A DNA stretch of 59,374 nt. Origin: Bryobacterales bacterium (GTDB lineage Bacteria; Acidobacteriota; Terriglobia; Bryobacterales; Bryobacteraceae). The position numbers and the translations under genes are program-made. The stretch lies in contig JAIXKK010000116.1 in NCBI GenBank assembly GCA_026954325.1, forward strand, positions 1 to 59,374, read 5' to 3'. Positions 1 through 7,780 of the stretch are shown piece by piece. The notes beneath the pieces are model-generated. The model searched no databases. It had not been told where the DNA came from and saw only the letters and a program-made list of their open reading frames with translations. Each line of letters starts with the position of its first letter. Positions within the stretch are counted from its first letter, which is position 1.

Positions 1-1217
1 TCCGTGTACTTCGTGTACTTGTAGCGGTTCGTCCGCACCCCTTCGGTGGAGGGGATCCAGCCGTTGTTGCGGAAGTGGTGCTCATAAAAAAACTCGCTGC
101 GCCATTTGGGAACTGTACCAGAAACCATCGGAACCAGGCTCCTGCCTTGCATGGACGCCGGATGCCGCTCGCCCGCCATGTCGAGCATGGTAGGCGCGAG
201 ATCGATGTTCAGAACTAACTGGCTGTATTTACGGCCGCCCTTGTCTTTCTCCAGCCGGGGATCGCAAATGACCAGCGGCGTACGGATGGATTCCTCGTGC
301 ATCAGCCACTTGCCGGCCAGTCCGTGCTCGGAGAGATAAAACCCGTTGTCGCCCGTGTAGATGATGATGGTGTTGTCCGCCAATCCGACACGCCGCAGTT
401 CCTCCACCGCCCGGCCCACCTGCCGGTCCACGCCGCTGATCAGACGGTAGTAGCCCTTCACGGATTCCTGATACAACCGCGGGGTCGAAAACCGGACCGC
501 CCAGCGGCGGCGGCCTTCCGAGCGCTGCACGGATAACGGAAGCTGTTCGATGTATCGCGGCGCGGCGGTCCGCGGCAGCGGGATTTGGAGGTCCTTGTAC
601 ATCGCCTCATCCTGAGGATCGTACAGGAATTGCCGCGGATCCTCGTCCTGAACGTGCGGCGCTTTGAAGCTGACCGAAAGGCAGAAGGGCTGATCCGGCT
701 TGCTGGCTTGCAGAAACTCGAGCATCTGGTTGCCCTGGATGGTAGTGAGGTGCGTCCTGCCGTCCTTATTGGGGAAGTAGTGGCCCTGCCCTTGAAAGCC
801 ACGCCAGTAATCGAAATCCTCCGCCGGCGCTTTGCCGCCGTCAATTCCGAACTTGCCGATGAATCCCGTACGGTAGCCGGCCCGCCGCAGCAGCATCGGA
901 TACGCGCGCGCCCAGAGTTCGGGCGAGAAGGAGTTCCGGAATTCGAGAATGCGGTGCGTGCGGGCGTAGAGGCCGGTAAAAATGCTGGCGCGGCTGGTGA
1001 CGCAGATCGCCGTGGTCACGAAGTTCCGGGTGAACGTGACGCCCTGCGAAGAGAGGGCGTCAATGTGCGGCGTCTTCACCACCGGGTCGCCCATGCACCC
1101 CAGCGCATCCCAGCGATGGTCATCCCCCAGCAGAAACAGGATGTTCGGCCGTTTGCTCCGCGCGCGAAGCAGGGCGGGCGCGCCGCAGACGGCCGGCAGA
1201 AATTGGCGCCGGTTCAT
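1..1217 (-). CDS. Sulfatase (S1 family), C-terminus beyond the window edge
   Basis: Hydrolyses sulfate esters, probably on a polysaccharide, in the periplasm. The frame is open from an ATG at 1217 to the left edge, giving about 405 residues and no stop, so the C-terminus is missing. Visible motifs are the metal-binding GDDHR near residue 31, the formylglycine site ICVTSRASIFTG with Cys72, and TGDNGFYLSEHGLAGKW further on. The core site is C-x-T-x-R instead of the usual C-x-P-x-R, which leaves the modified Cys and the Arg intact. The N-terminus MNRRQFLPAV with a double Arg suggests Tat-type export. It starts 2 bases after the stop of the sialidase-like gene, so both should share a transcript. 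Family assignment is very safe; the substrate is unknown. Confidence 0.93.
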   Translation of the reverse strand, partial: MNRRQFLPAVCGAPALLRARSKRPNILFLLGDDHRWDALGCMGDPVVKTPHIDALSSQGVTFTRNFVTTAICVTSRASIFTGLYARTHRILEFRNSFSPELWARAYPMLLRRAGYRTGFIGKFGIDGGKAPAEDFDYWRGFQGQGHYFPNKDGRTHLTTIQGNQMLEFLQASKPDQPFCLSVSFKAPHVQDEDPRQFLYDPQDEAMYKDLQIPLPRTAAPRYIEQLPLSVQRSEGRRRWAVRFSTPRLYQESVKGYYRLISGVDRQVGRAVEELRRVGLADNTIIIYTGDNGFYLSEHGLAGKWLMHEESIRTPLVICDPRLEKDKGGRKYSQLVLNIDLAPTMLDMAGERHPASMQGRSLVPMVSGTVPKWRSEFFYEHHFRNNGWIPSTEGVRTNRYKYTKYT

Positions 1218-1219
1218 TC

Positions 1220-2461
1220 CTATACCTCGATCCGATAGATCATGCCATCGCCCTCCCATCCGTTGGGGAACGCGAACAGGCGCGTCATGTAGAGCACGAT
1301 CTCTTTTGTTTCGCGGTCCTCATGCGCGAAGAAATTCGAGAGAGTGAGAATATCGGATTCGCCCGGCTGCCGGCCGTCCACCCTACGGACGGACTTCTTT
1401 CCGAGCAGGCCCGTGTGACGGTCCACTTCTCCGATCACGAATGGATAGCGCGGCCGGTTGCCGCGCGGGTTGGCGGGCGTGATGTTTCCGAGCCAAAACA
1501 ACCGGCCGGAAGAATGTTTCAACAGTTGCGAGCAGGAACTGGGCGAGAAGAACGGCTCGCCGGTGTCGTAAGTCCAGGGAGCGGGCTTGGTGAAGGAGCG
1601 CCCGCCGTCGGAACTGTAGGCGACCCAGCGGTAGGACGGCAACTCCGGCTTCTTGTCGTTCGACCCGCGCATCACCACCAGCACGCGGCCGCCGTCGAGA
1701 ATTTCCACCGTCGGCTCCACCATGCCGCGAGTGCTCTTCCGCGGATCGGCCACGATGTGTTCGGAGGCTTGCCACACCAGCCGGCCGCCTTTCCACCGCC
1801 CCAATGCCAGGGCGGCATCGCTGTAGGTGTAGCCGCCGCCTGGATTGTAATATTCGCCGTTGGGGCCGATCGGCGTGATCTCCAAAGGCAGCAGGATTGT
1901 GCCGTCGCTGGCGGTCACCGGCGTGCAAGACAGGTCACCCAGCATCATCGAGTTCTTGCCTGTGTATACGGCCGGCAACGGATGGCGCGGCCCGAATTCC
2001 CTCCCCTCGGCAATCACTTGCCGCGTCTCGCCGTTCTCCCCGATGCGGTAGTACACATTCCACTGCTTCATGCCTTCCAGCGGATCGTCCGAAGGAAGGA
2101 TGCCTTCCAGCCAGAACTGGAGGAGGCGGCCTGTATGGGGATCCACATACGCGGCGCGGGGGTGCTTGCGCCACACGCCGTCCGGCCGCTTCTCGCCGGT
2201 TGGGACCGCCTTCGGCTGGCTCCACGTGCGTCCGTTGTCCGAGGATTTCCGGTAGTAAGAAATATCGATGGTATCCGAGCGCGACAGGCGTTGTTCCACG
2301 GAGATCATGCCGCCGCCGGTTGGCTTCGTGTAATACGCGTACGCCATCACCGCGGTCCCCTTGCCGGGCGAGGGAAGAAAGACCCGCCGCTTCACGCCAT
2401 GGGTTGCCGCGACAAGCGGACTGGCCGCCGCGGCGGTAAGAAAATCGCGCCGCCGCATCAT
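1220..2461 (-). CDS. Sialidase/BNR-repeat-like secreted beta-propeller
   Basis: Predicted exported glycosidase of the sialidase (BNR) superfamily, about 413 residues. It opens with a twin-arginine leader (MMRRRDFLTAAAASPLVAA) and carries Asp-box-like repeats SSDNGRTWS and SSDGGRSFT. A longer frame begins at 2476, but ATG codons at 2461 and 2458 lie directly at the Tat motif, and 2461 gives a 4-base ATGA overlap with the stop of the upstream acetyltransferase, so I chose 2461. It sits between an NagX-like acetyltransferase and a sulfatase, which fits joint processing of a modified glycan. True sialidase activity is not shown; many propellers of this group act on other sugars or are simply exo-glycosidases of unknown specificity. 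Confidence 0.82.
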   Translation of the reverse strand: MMRRRDFLTAAAASPLVAATHGVKRRVFLPSPGKGTAVMAYAYYTKPTGGGMISVEQRLSRSDTIDISYYRKSSDNGRTWSQPKAVPTGEKRPDGVWRKHPRAAYVDPHTGRLLQFWLEGILPSDDPLEGMKQWNVYYRIGENGETRQVIAEGREFGPRHPLPAVYTGKNSMMLGDLSCTPVTASDGTILLPLEITPIGPNGEYYNPGGGYTYSDAALALGRWKGGRLVWQASEHIVADPRKSTRGMVEPTVEILDGGRVLVVMRGSNDKKPELPSYRWVAYSSDGGRSFTKPAPWTYDTGEPFFSPSSCSQLLKHSSGRLFWLGNITPANPRGNRPRYPFVIGEVDRHTGLLGKKSVRRVDGRQPGESDILTLSNFFAHEDRETKEIVLYMTRLFAFPNGWEGDGMIYRIEV

Positions 2462-3603
2462 ACGCGCAGGAACCACCGTTTCTGATAGAGCGCCCAGGCC
2501 ACCATGTAGAGCAGCAGCACGTGGCCCATGGCATAGACCAGGGCGCCGTTGGGGCCGCCGAAAACATTCACGGCGGCGTCATAGAGAGGGGCCCGCCAGC
2601 CGAGCATGCCGAGTAGCCGCGAAACCACGCCCGCCAGCACATAGACCGCGATCGCATTCGAACCGTAAATGGCAAATGGACGGCACCATTGCTTCCAGCC
2701 CTTGATGTCGATGAGCCAGTAGCAGCAGGCAAAGGTAACCAGCGCCAGTCCCGCCATGAACACGGAGAATGAACTGGTCCAGAGGTTCTTGTTGATGGGG
2801 AAAACCTTGTCCCAGAACACGCCGAGAAACAGCAGGATATTGCCGCTGAAGAACATCCAGGCGAGTTTCTCGAGCGCCGTCGGCGCGCTTCGAAGCAGGC
2901 GCCCCGTGAGTATTCCAAACAGGGTGGTGGCGACGGCGGGGATGGTGCTGAGGATGCCTTCGGGATCGTAGATCTTCGTGGCCGGATACATGTGGCCGCT
3001 TAGAAACAAACTGTCGATGTATTGTTCCAGGTTGCCCTCGCGTTCGAGCACGCCTGCTCCGTGGCCGGGAACCGGAACCAGCGTCATAAGAGCCCAGTAG
3101 CCCAGCAGGCACGCCACGGTCACCCCCACTTGCGCGCGCCGCGAACAGTACAGGAACACGATGGCGGCGAGGAAGTAACACACCGCGATTCGCTGAAGAA
3201 CACCGGGAATGCGCAGGGTGGCGAGGTGGTAGCTGGGGAAGCCGTTCAGGAACAATCCGAGGGCGAAGATGAACAGGGCGCGCCGCAGGGTGTGAAGCAC
3301 GAGTCTTCCGCGGTCCGCCCCGGATTCCATCCGTTTCGCGAAAGAGAACGTCATCGCCATTCCGGCTATCCACAGGAAGAACGGAAACACGGTATCGGTG
3401 AACGTCCATCCGTTCCACGCGGCGTGATGCAGCGGCGCATACGCATGGGAACCGGAGTTGTTGACCAGCATCATGGAGGCTATGGTCAGCCCCCGGAATA
3501 CATCGAGAGATAGCAGACGCCCGCCGGGCGCTACGGAACCGGCTTCTCGGCCAGCACCAGCAGCGACTGCCCTAGTGGAAAGTTCAGTCCCGCTCCCAAC
3601 CAT
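2458..3603 (-). CDS. HGSNAT/NagX-like membrane acetyltransferase (DUF5009 type)
   Basis: Integral membrane protein of 381 residues related to heparan-alpha-glucosaminide N-acetyltransferase, which moves an acetyl group across the membrane onto an amino sugar. The family's opening motif is present (LSLDVFRGLTIASMMLVNN, then FTDTVFPFFLWIAGMAMTFS), followed by roughly eight to ten hydrophobic helices. The ATG at 3603 overlaps the upstream methyltransferase by 73 bases; no ATG, GTG or TTG lies between it and the conserved LSLDVFRG, so either the long overlap is real or a rarer start is used. The gene ends in a 4-base overlap with the sialidase-like gene, pointing to coupled translation. Acetyl acceptor unknown. 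Confidence 0.85.
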   Translation of the reverse strand: MVGSGTELSTRAVAAGAGREAGSVAPGGRLLSLDVFRGLTIASMMLVNNSGSHAYAPLHHAAWNGWTFTDTVFPFFLWIAGMAMTFSFAKRMESGADRGRLVLHTLRRALFIFALGLFLNGFPSYHLATLRIPGVLQRIAVCYFLAAIVFLYCSRRAQVGVTVACLLGYWALMTLVPVPGHGAGVLEREGNLEQYIDSLFLSGHMYPATKIYDPEGILSTIPAVATTLFGILTGRLLRSAPTALEKLAWMFFSGNILLFLGVFWDKVFPINKNLWTSSFSVFMAGLALVTFACCYWLIDIKGWKQWCRPFAIYGSNAIAVYVLAGVVSRLLGMLGWRAPLYDAAVNVFGGPNGALVYAMGHVLLLYMVAWALYQKRWFLRV

Positions 3604-4286
3604 GTTGCCTCCAGTGCAAGAGGCATATATAACATGTTGTCGAGCCAGCCGGGTACTGGCCGCACGCCGCTTTCCGCCGGGCCGCGTAAGAACGGTTCAT
3701 ACAGCCGGAACTTGGCGAAGGCCACGGGAAAGAGGAGTGAATTGAGATAGCTGCATCTCAGTATCCGCAATCCGCAGGCGCGTACGTTCTGGAGGAGCCT
3801 GGCGCGAGTGAAGCGCTGCCGTTCGTGAGCGAACCGGGAATGCCGGCTGCGCAGGATATCCAGGGCCGAAACTCGAACCACCATTAACCCTCCCGGCTTC
3901 AGCACGCGCGCCAGTTCAAGGAATGCCTGAAGTTCTTTTCCACGCGGAAAGTGCACGATGACATCCATCGACAGTACCGCGTCAAACACCCCGGCCGCGA
4001 ATGGAAGTTGCGCCACATCGGCCTGAACCATGCGCTCCACGCCAAGGCCGCGGCCATATTCCAGCCCTTCGCGGGCAAGGTCCGCCGGGACCATCCGCCA
4101 CCCGTAACGTTCCGTCAATTTCCGCGAGAGATGCCCCGTGCCGCATCCGGCCTCCAACACCAGGTCCCGCTTTCGCTGTTCCACCTGCTGATCGAGCAGG
4201 TGGAACAGGATTCGCCTCATGCCGCGGAACCACCAGAAATTCTCCTCGATCGCCGCGATGTTGGCGAATTCCGCCGGATTCATCAT
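3531..4286 (-). CDS. Class I SAM-dependent methyltransferase
   Basis: Cytoplasmic methyltransferase of 251 residues. The SAM-binding glycine motif is LVLEAGCGTGHLS, followed by an acidic strand end and a post-motif VLSMDVIVHFPRG; the C-terminal part is hydrophobic and could lie against the membrane. It starts with ATGATG, the first ATG (4286) overlapping the stop of the epimerase gene by 4 bases. Placed between an NDP-sugar epimerase and a membrane acetyltransferase, it may methylate a sugar or lipid-linked intermediate, but the acceptor cannot be read from the sequence. Confidence 0.85.
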   Translation of the reverse strand: MMNPAEFANIAAIEENFWWFRGMRRILFHLLDQQVEQRKRDLVLEAGCGTGHLSRKLTERYGWRMVPADLAREGLEYGRGLGVERMVQADVAQLPFAAGVFDAVLSMDVIVHFPRGKELQAFLELARVLKPGGLMVVRVSALDILRSRHSRFAHERQRFTRARLLQNVRACGLRILRCSYLNSLLFPVAFAKFRLYEPFLRGPAESGVRPVPGWLDNMLYMPLALEATWLGAGLNFPLGQSLLVLAEKPVP

Positions 4287-5341
4287 AAGGCGGCGTAAGT
4301 CAGCCGGTGTGGAATTCCTCTGTGCTCCGGCAGGCCGCAGCGGGGTTGCGGATTGCCAGGGTCGAGATAGTGGTCCATTTCGGCGCGGTAATAGGCGAGC
4401 GTGGTCATGATGCCGTCTTCAAAGTGTACCGAGGGCTTCCATCCGAAAGTCTCGGCGAACAGAGACGTGTCCGTAAAATAACTGCCGATGTCGATCATGG
4501 CGCGATCTTCCGGAAATGGCCGCAGTTCCACGGGCAGATTTCCCGCCAGGCGCGCGCAGATCCGGGCGATCTGGGAAAGAGATAGCGCGCGCGGTCCGCC
4601 GGCGTTGATGGTGCGCTGGGGCGGTGTGGGCGCAAGGCCCGCCAGCAGAAACGCCTTCACGGCGTCATCCACGAACATCGGGTCACGCAGTTGTTTACCG
4701 TCCCCGAAAACCACCAGGCCCTTGCCCGTCAACACCAGGCGAAGAAATGTGCTGAGAAACCCCTGGCAGGGTATCGACAAGGACATGCGCGGCCCATACA
4801 CATTCGTAAGGCGCAGAACAATCCCATCGAGCAACCCCATGCGGCTCAGCATGTCGTGATACATGTTCGCCGCATACTTGTGGACGCCGTTGAAATCCAC
4901 CGGGCGCAGCGGATGGCGCTCATCCATGGGAAGGTAGTCCGGCTTGCCATAGACTTGGCGGGTTCCCGCATACACGACCCGCACGCCGGGATTGTGACGG
5001 GCGCAGGTCTGCAGGAATCGCAATTGGGACACGGCGTTGATCAGCATGTCCCGCTCGGGGAACTCCATGCTGTGGATATGGCTGATTTCGCCGGCGAGGT
5101 TGAAGATCACCTTCGCCTCGCGAATAGCTCCCGCAAAACGTTCGGCGTCACCCACGTCGTGGGGAATCAAATCCACCCGGTCGCGGATGGGGGCGATGTT
5201 GTGCGGATTGCCTCCGCAGCCGGCCATTTGCGGATCGACAATGGTCACCCGCGCGCCAAGCTCAGCCAGCCGGATGGCGAGGTTGCTGCCAATGAAACCC
5301 AACCCGCCGGTTATCAGGACACGCAAATCCCGGTACGACAC
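4283..5341 (-). CDS. NAD-dependent epimerase/dehydratase (extended SDR)
   Basis: Acts on nucleotide sugars with a bound NAD. The N-terminal Rossmann motif is LITGGLGFIGSN. A longer reading begins at a GTG at 5359, but that GTG and the next codons contain the Shine-Dalgarno sequence AAAGGAG itself (5350-5356), which is 8 bases before a second GTG at 5341; I therefore start at 5341, giving about 352 residues. At the expected YxxxK position the sequence reads NGVHK, so the Lys is kept but the catalytic Tyr seems to be Asn, unless the alignment is shifted. The neighbours (DegT aminotransferase, GT2, methyltransferase) fit biosynthesis of a modified sugar for a surface glycan. Confidence 0.87.
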   Translation of the reverse strand: MSYRDLRVLITGGLGFIGSNLAIRLAELGARVTIVDPQMAGCGGNPHNIAPIRDRVDLIPHDVGDAERFAGAIREAKVIFNLAGEISHIHSMEFPERDMLINAVSQLRFLQTCARHNPGVRVVYAGTRQVYGKPDYLPMDERHPLRPVDFNGVHKYAANMYHDMLSRMGLLDGIVLRLTNVYGPRMSLSIPCQGFLSTFLRLVLTGKGLVVFGDGKQLRDPMFVDDAVKAFLLAGLAPTPPQRTINAGGPRALSLSQIARICARLAGNLPVELRPFPEDRAMIDIGSYFTDTSLFAETFGWKPSVHFEDGIMTTLAYYRAEMDHYLDPGNPQPRCGLPEHRGIPHRLTYAAL

Positions 5342-5349
5342 ACAGAAGT

Positions 5350-5356
5350 CTCCTTT
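5350..5356 (-). promoter_or_regulatory. Shine-Dalgarno site deciding the epimerase start
   Basis: On the minus strand these bases read AAAGGAG, 8 bases before the GTG at 5341. They lie inside the longer potential reading frame that begins at 5359, which argues against that longer start. Confidence 0.7.
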
Positions 5357-5405
5357 CACCCTAGGAAACGGCCATCAAGATCAGTTTGTCCGATTGTATA
5401 CCAGA

Positions 5406-6509
5406 TCAGGAGCGGTAAAACTCGAGAACCCGGCTCGCCACTTCATGGGCGGCGCTCTCGGGCAGGTAAGGCCACAAAGGCAGCGAGACGATCTCTTTGC
5501 ATGCTCTTTCCGCGTGAGGTAAGTCTCCTCGCTTGAGGCCGCAATCGCGAAAGGCCGGGTGCAGGTGGAGCGGCGCCGGGTAATGCACGCCGGAACCGAC
5601 GCCTTTGCCCGCGAGAAATTCCCGCAGCCTGTCGCGCTTGCCGGCGCGAACTACGTAGAGGTGGCACACCGAGTCCGCTGTACGCTTCACCACCCGGAGA
5701 CCCGGACAGTCGCGCAGGGCCGCATCGTAGAAAGCGGCGGTGCGGCGCCGGTCATCATTCCACTCATCGAGTTTCGGCAGGAAGGCGCGCAGATAGCAGG
5801 CGTGCATCTCATCCAGGCGTGAATTGATTCCGGGCATGTATGCGATCTGTCCGCCGCGGCGCCCTCCGTCGCGTAATTCGCGAAGGCGTTTGGCCACCAC
5901 GGCGGAACTCGTCGCCACCGCGCCTCCATCGCCGAGGCAGCCGAGGTTCTTCGTCGGATAAAAGCTGTAGGCGACTCGAGACGAATACTCGGTGAACGGC
6001 TTGCCCTGGAATCGCGCGCCGTGCGCTTGGCAGGCGTCCTGCACCAGCACCAGGCGGCCGGCTTTGGCGAGTTTGGCAAAGCGGTCAATTTCGCAAGGCT
6101 GCCCGTAAAGGTGCACGGGCATCAGCGCCGCCGTCCGGCGGCCAACTCGGTTGGCCGCATCGCCGGCGTCCATCTGTAGCGTATCCGGATGGACATCCGC
6201 AAAACGCACGGAACAGCCAGCGGCAAGAATTCCCGCCGCGCTGAAAGGCGCGGTGAGAGCGGAGGTGATCACCTCATGCCGCCGTTCCGTGAGCTTCGCC
6301 TCGCGCAGGCAGAGTTGGATGGCGTCCGTCCCGTTTCCCACGCCCACGGCTTCGCGCGCCGAGAAAGCAGCGGCGAGTTCGCTTTCGAAAGCTATGACTT
6401 GATCGCCGAGGATGAAATGCCCCCTCGCAAACATCTCCTCCAGGCGGCGTTGCCAGGCCTCGCGAGTGGACTCGACCGCCGGCCGGAGATTTACAGATGG
6501 GACAGGCAT
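5406..6509 (-). CDS. DegT/DnrJ/EryC1/StrS PLP aminotransferase
   Basis: PLP-dependent transaminase that adds an amino group to a keto-sugar nucleotide. The conserved cofactor region VLVQDACQAHGARF and the Schiff-base lysine in YPTKNLGCLGDGG are both present. A longer frame starts at 6674, but its first 55 residues do not look like this family; the ATG at 6509 (MPVPSVNLRP) matches the usual N-terminus and gives 367 residues, the normal length. That start overlaps the end of the GT2 gene by 19 bases. Together with the epimerase it suggests production of an amino-deoxy sugar. Confidence 0.9.
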   Translation of the reverse strand: MPVPSVNLRPAVESTREAWQRRLEEMFARGHFILGDQVIAFESELAAAFSAREAVGVGNGTDAIQLCLREAKLTERRHEVITSALTAPFSAAGILAAGCSVRFADVHPDTLQMDAGDAANRVGRRTAALMPVHLYGQPCEIDRFAKLAKAGRLVLVQDACQAHGARFQGKPFTEYSSRVAYSFYPTKNLGCLGDGGAVATSSAVVAKRLRELRDGGRRGGQIAYMPGINSRLDEMHACYLRAFLPKLDEWNDDRRRTAAFYDAALRDCPGLRVVKRTADSVCHLYVVRAGKRDRLREFLAGKGVGSGVHYPAPLHLHPAFRDCGLKRGDLPHAERACKEIVSLPLWPYLPESAAHEVASRVLEFYRS

Positions 6510-7261
6510 TCCCGGATCCAGCCGCGCGTAGCTCTCACAAATGAATCGAGCGACAGTTGCACCCGCAGGCTTGCCAATTGGTGGAGCGTGGCCAGCAGGC
6601 TTCGCAAGCGGAAGAATTGCGATCGTCCGTGCAGACGGGGATAGTGGCGCACGCCGACCTCGGCAACCCCACAACCGCTCAACTCGAGTTTCCGCACGAG
6701 TTCCACGCAGATGGTTCCACTGGTGGAAACCAGATTCAGCGACTGGAGAAGTTCACGCCGGATGAGGCGGAAGTCGCAGTCGATGTCGCGGATGCGCACC
6801 CCAAACAGCGCGCGGGCAAAGCGGTTGTACACATTGCCGATGACAATCCGGTGGCGGGGGTCGTTGCGCTCCAGTTTGAAGCCGTTGACGAAACCCACGC
6901 CGGGCCGCAGTTCCGCGTACAGACCGATGAGTTCGCGCGGATCGTACTGGCCGTCACCGTCCGTATAAAACACCAGGTCCTTCCGCGCGGCGGCAAACCC
7001 GCTGCGCAGAGCGCCGCCGTAGCCGCGGTTCTCCGCGTGCGTCACCACCCGCAGGCAACCGCCGTAATGCTGTTGCAGACGGGCGAGCACTTCGCCGGTA
7101 TTGTCCTGGCTGCCGTCATTCACCACGATGACTTCGAAGTCCGCGAAGTTCTCGCGCAATACCTGGAAGGTCTTTCTCAAGAGTTCCGGCAGTGATGGCG
7201 CATCATTGTAGGCCGGAAAGAATACACTGATGCTCGAGCGAACGTTCCCGTTGCGACACAT
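6491..7261 (-). CDS. Family 2 glycosyltransferase (dolichyl-phosphate-mannose-synthase type)
   Basis: Soluble GT-A fold glycosyltransferase of 256 residues. It shows the N-terminal SVFFPAYNDAPSL, the nucleotide-binding VNDGSQDNTG and the metal-binding YTDGDGQYD. No C-terminal membrane anchor is obvious, so it is likely to act on a polyprenyl-phosphate carrier at the inner membrane face. ATG at 7261 is preceded by AAAAGGG. It lies 25 bases downstream of the TPR gene and overlaps the aminotransferase gene, inside the same minus-strand run. Confidence 0.9.
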   Translation of the reverse strand: MCRNGNVRSSISVFFPAYNDAPSLPELLRKTFQVLRENFADFEVIVVNDGSQDNTGEVLARLQQHYGGCLRVVTHAENRGYGGALRSGFAAARKDLVFYTDGDGQYDPRELIGLYAELRPGVGFVNGFKLERNDPRHRIVIGNVYNRFARALFGVRIRDIDCDFRLIRRELLQSLNLVSTSGTICVELVRKLELSGCGVAEVGVRHYPRLHGRSQFFRLRSLLATLHQLASLRVQLSLDSFVRATRGWIRECLSHL

Positions 7262-7286
7262 ACCCTTTTCGATTTGTCTCAGAATA

Positions 7287-7685
7287 CTACAGGTTCGACG
7301 CGCCGGGGTGGAGATGTTTCCATTCCTCGTACTGTTCCCGCGCCAGGTCGAGCAACCGCGCGGCCTCCGCGCGTTCCCGGGCGCCCGGAAGAATCCCCTG
7401 AACAGCCTGTTCCAGCGATTCGACGGCTTCCCCCCAACGCTGCCGGGCCACGAGAACGCGTCCGATCATCAGTTGCGGCTCCCCGTCGGAAGGGTCCAGG
7501 CGCAGCGCCTCGTGACACCAGTTCGTGAATGCCCGCACTTCGTTCACCGAGAGGCACAGGCGCGCAATTTCCTTTGCGATAAGGGCGCTTTCCTCGCCCT
7601 GGGCGACAGCCTGTTCGAGCAGATCGATCGCTTGTCCCACCTCGCCGCCGGCGGCAAGGGACCGTGCCTGGCCCAGAAGATCCAT
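7287..7685 (-). CDS. Small TPR-repeat protein
   Basis: A 132-residue protein made of about three tetratricopeptide-like helix pairs (for example RSLAAGGEVGQAIDLLEQAV and a later WGEAVESLEQAV). A longer reading frame extends to 7802, but those extra residues look non-coding and overlap the divergent gene; ATG 7685 (MDLLGQARSL) is the natural start although its ribosome site is weak. It is the first gene of the minus-strand glycan run. TPR proteins mediate protein contacts; no specific partner can be named. Confidence 0.7.
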   Translation of the reverse strand: MDLLGQARSLAAGGEVGQAIDLLEQAVAQGEESALIAKEIARLCLSVNEVRAFTNWCHEALRLDPSDGEPQLMIGRVLVARQRWGEAVESLEQAVQGILPGARERAEAARLLDLAREQYEEWKHLHPGASNL

Positions 7686-7780
7686 GAAAGAGCAGGATAG
7701 CAGCACCCGGCGGGGCCACGAGGCGCGCCCGCGAGGCGCCTGTCCCGCTATTCTAAGGAGAGAAGTATTCTCCACACGAC

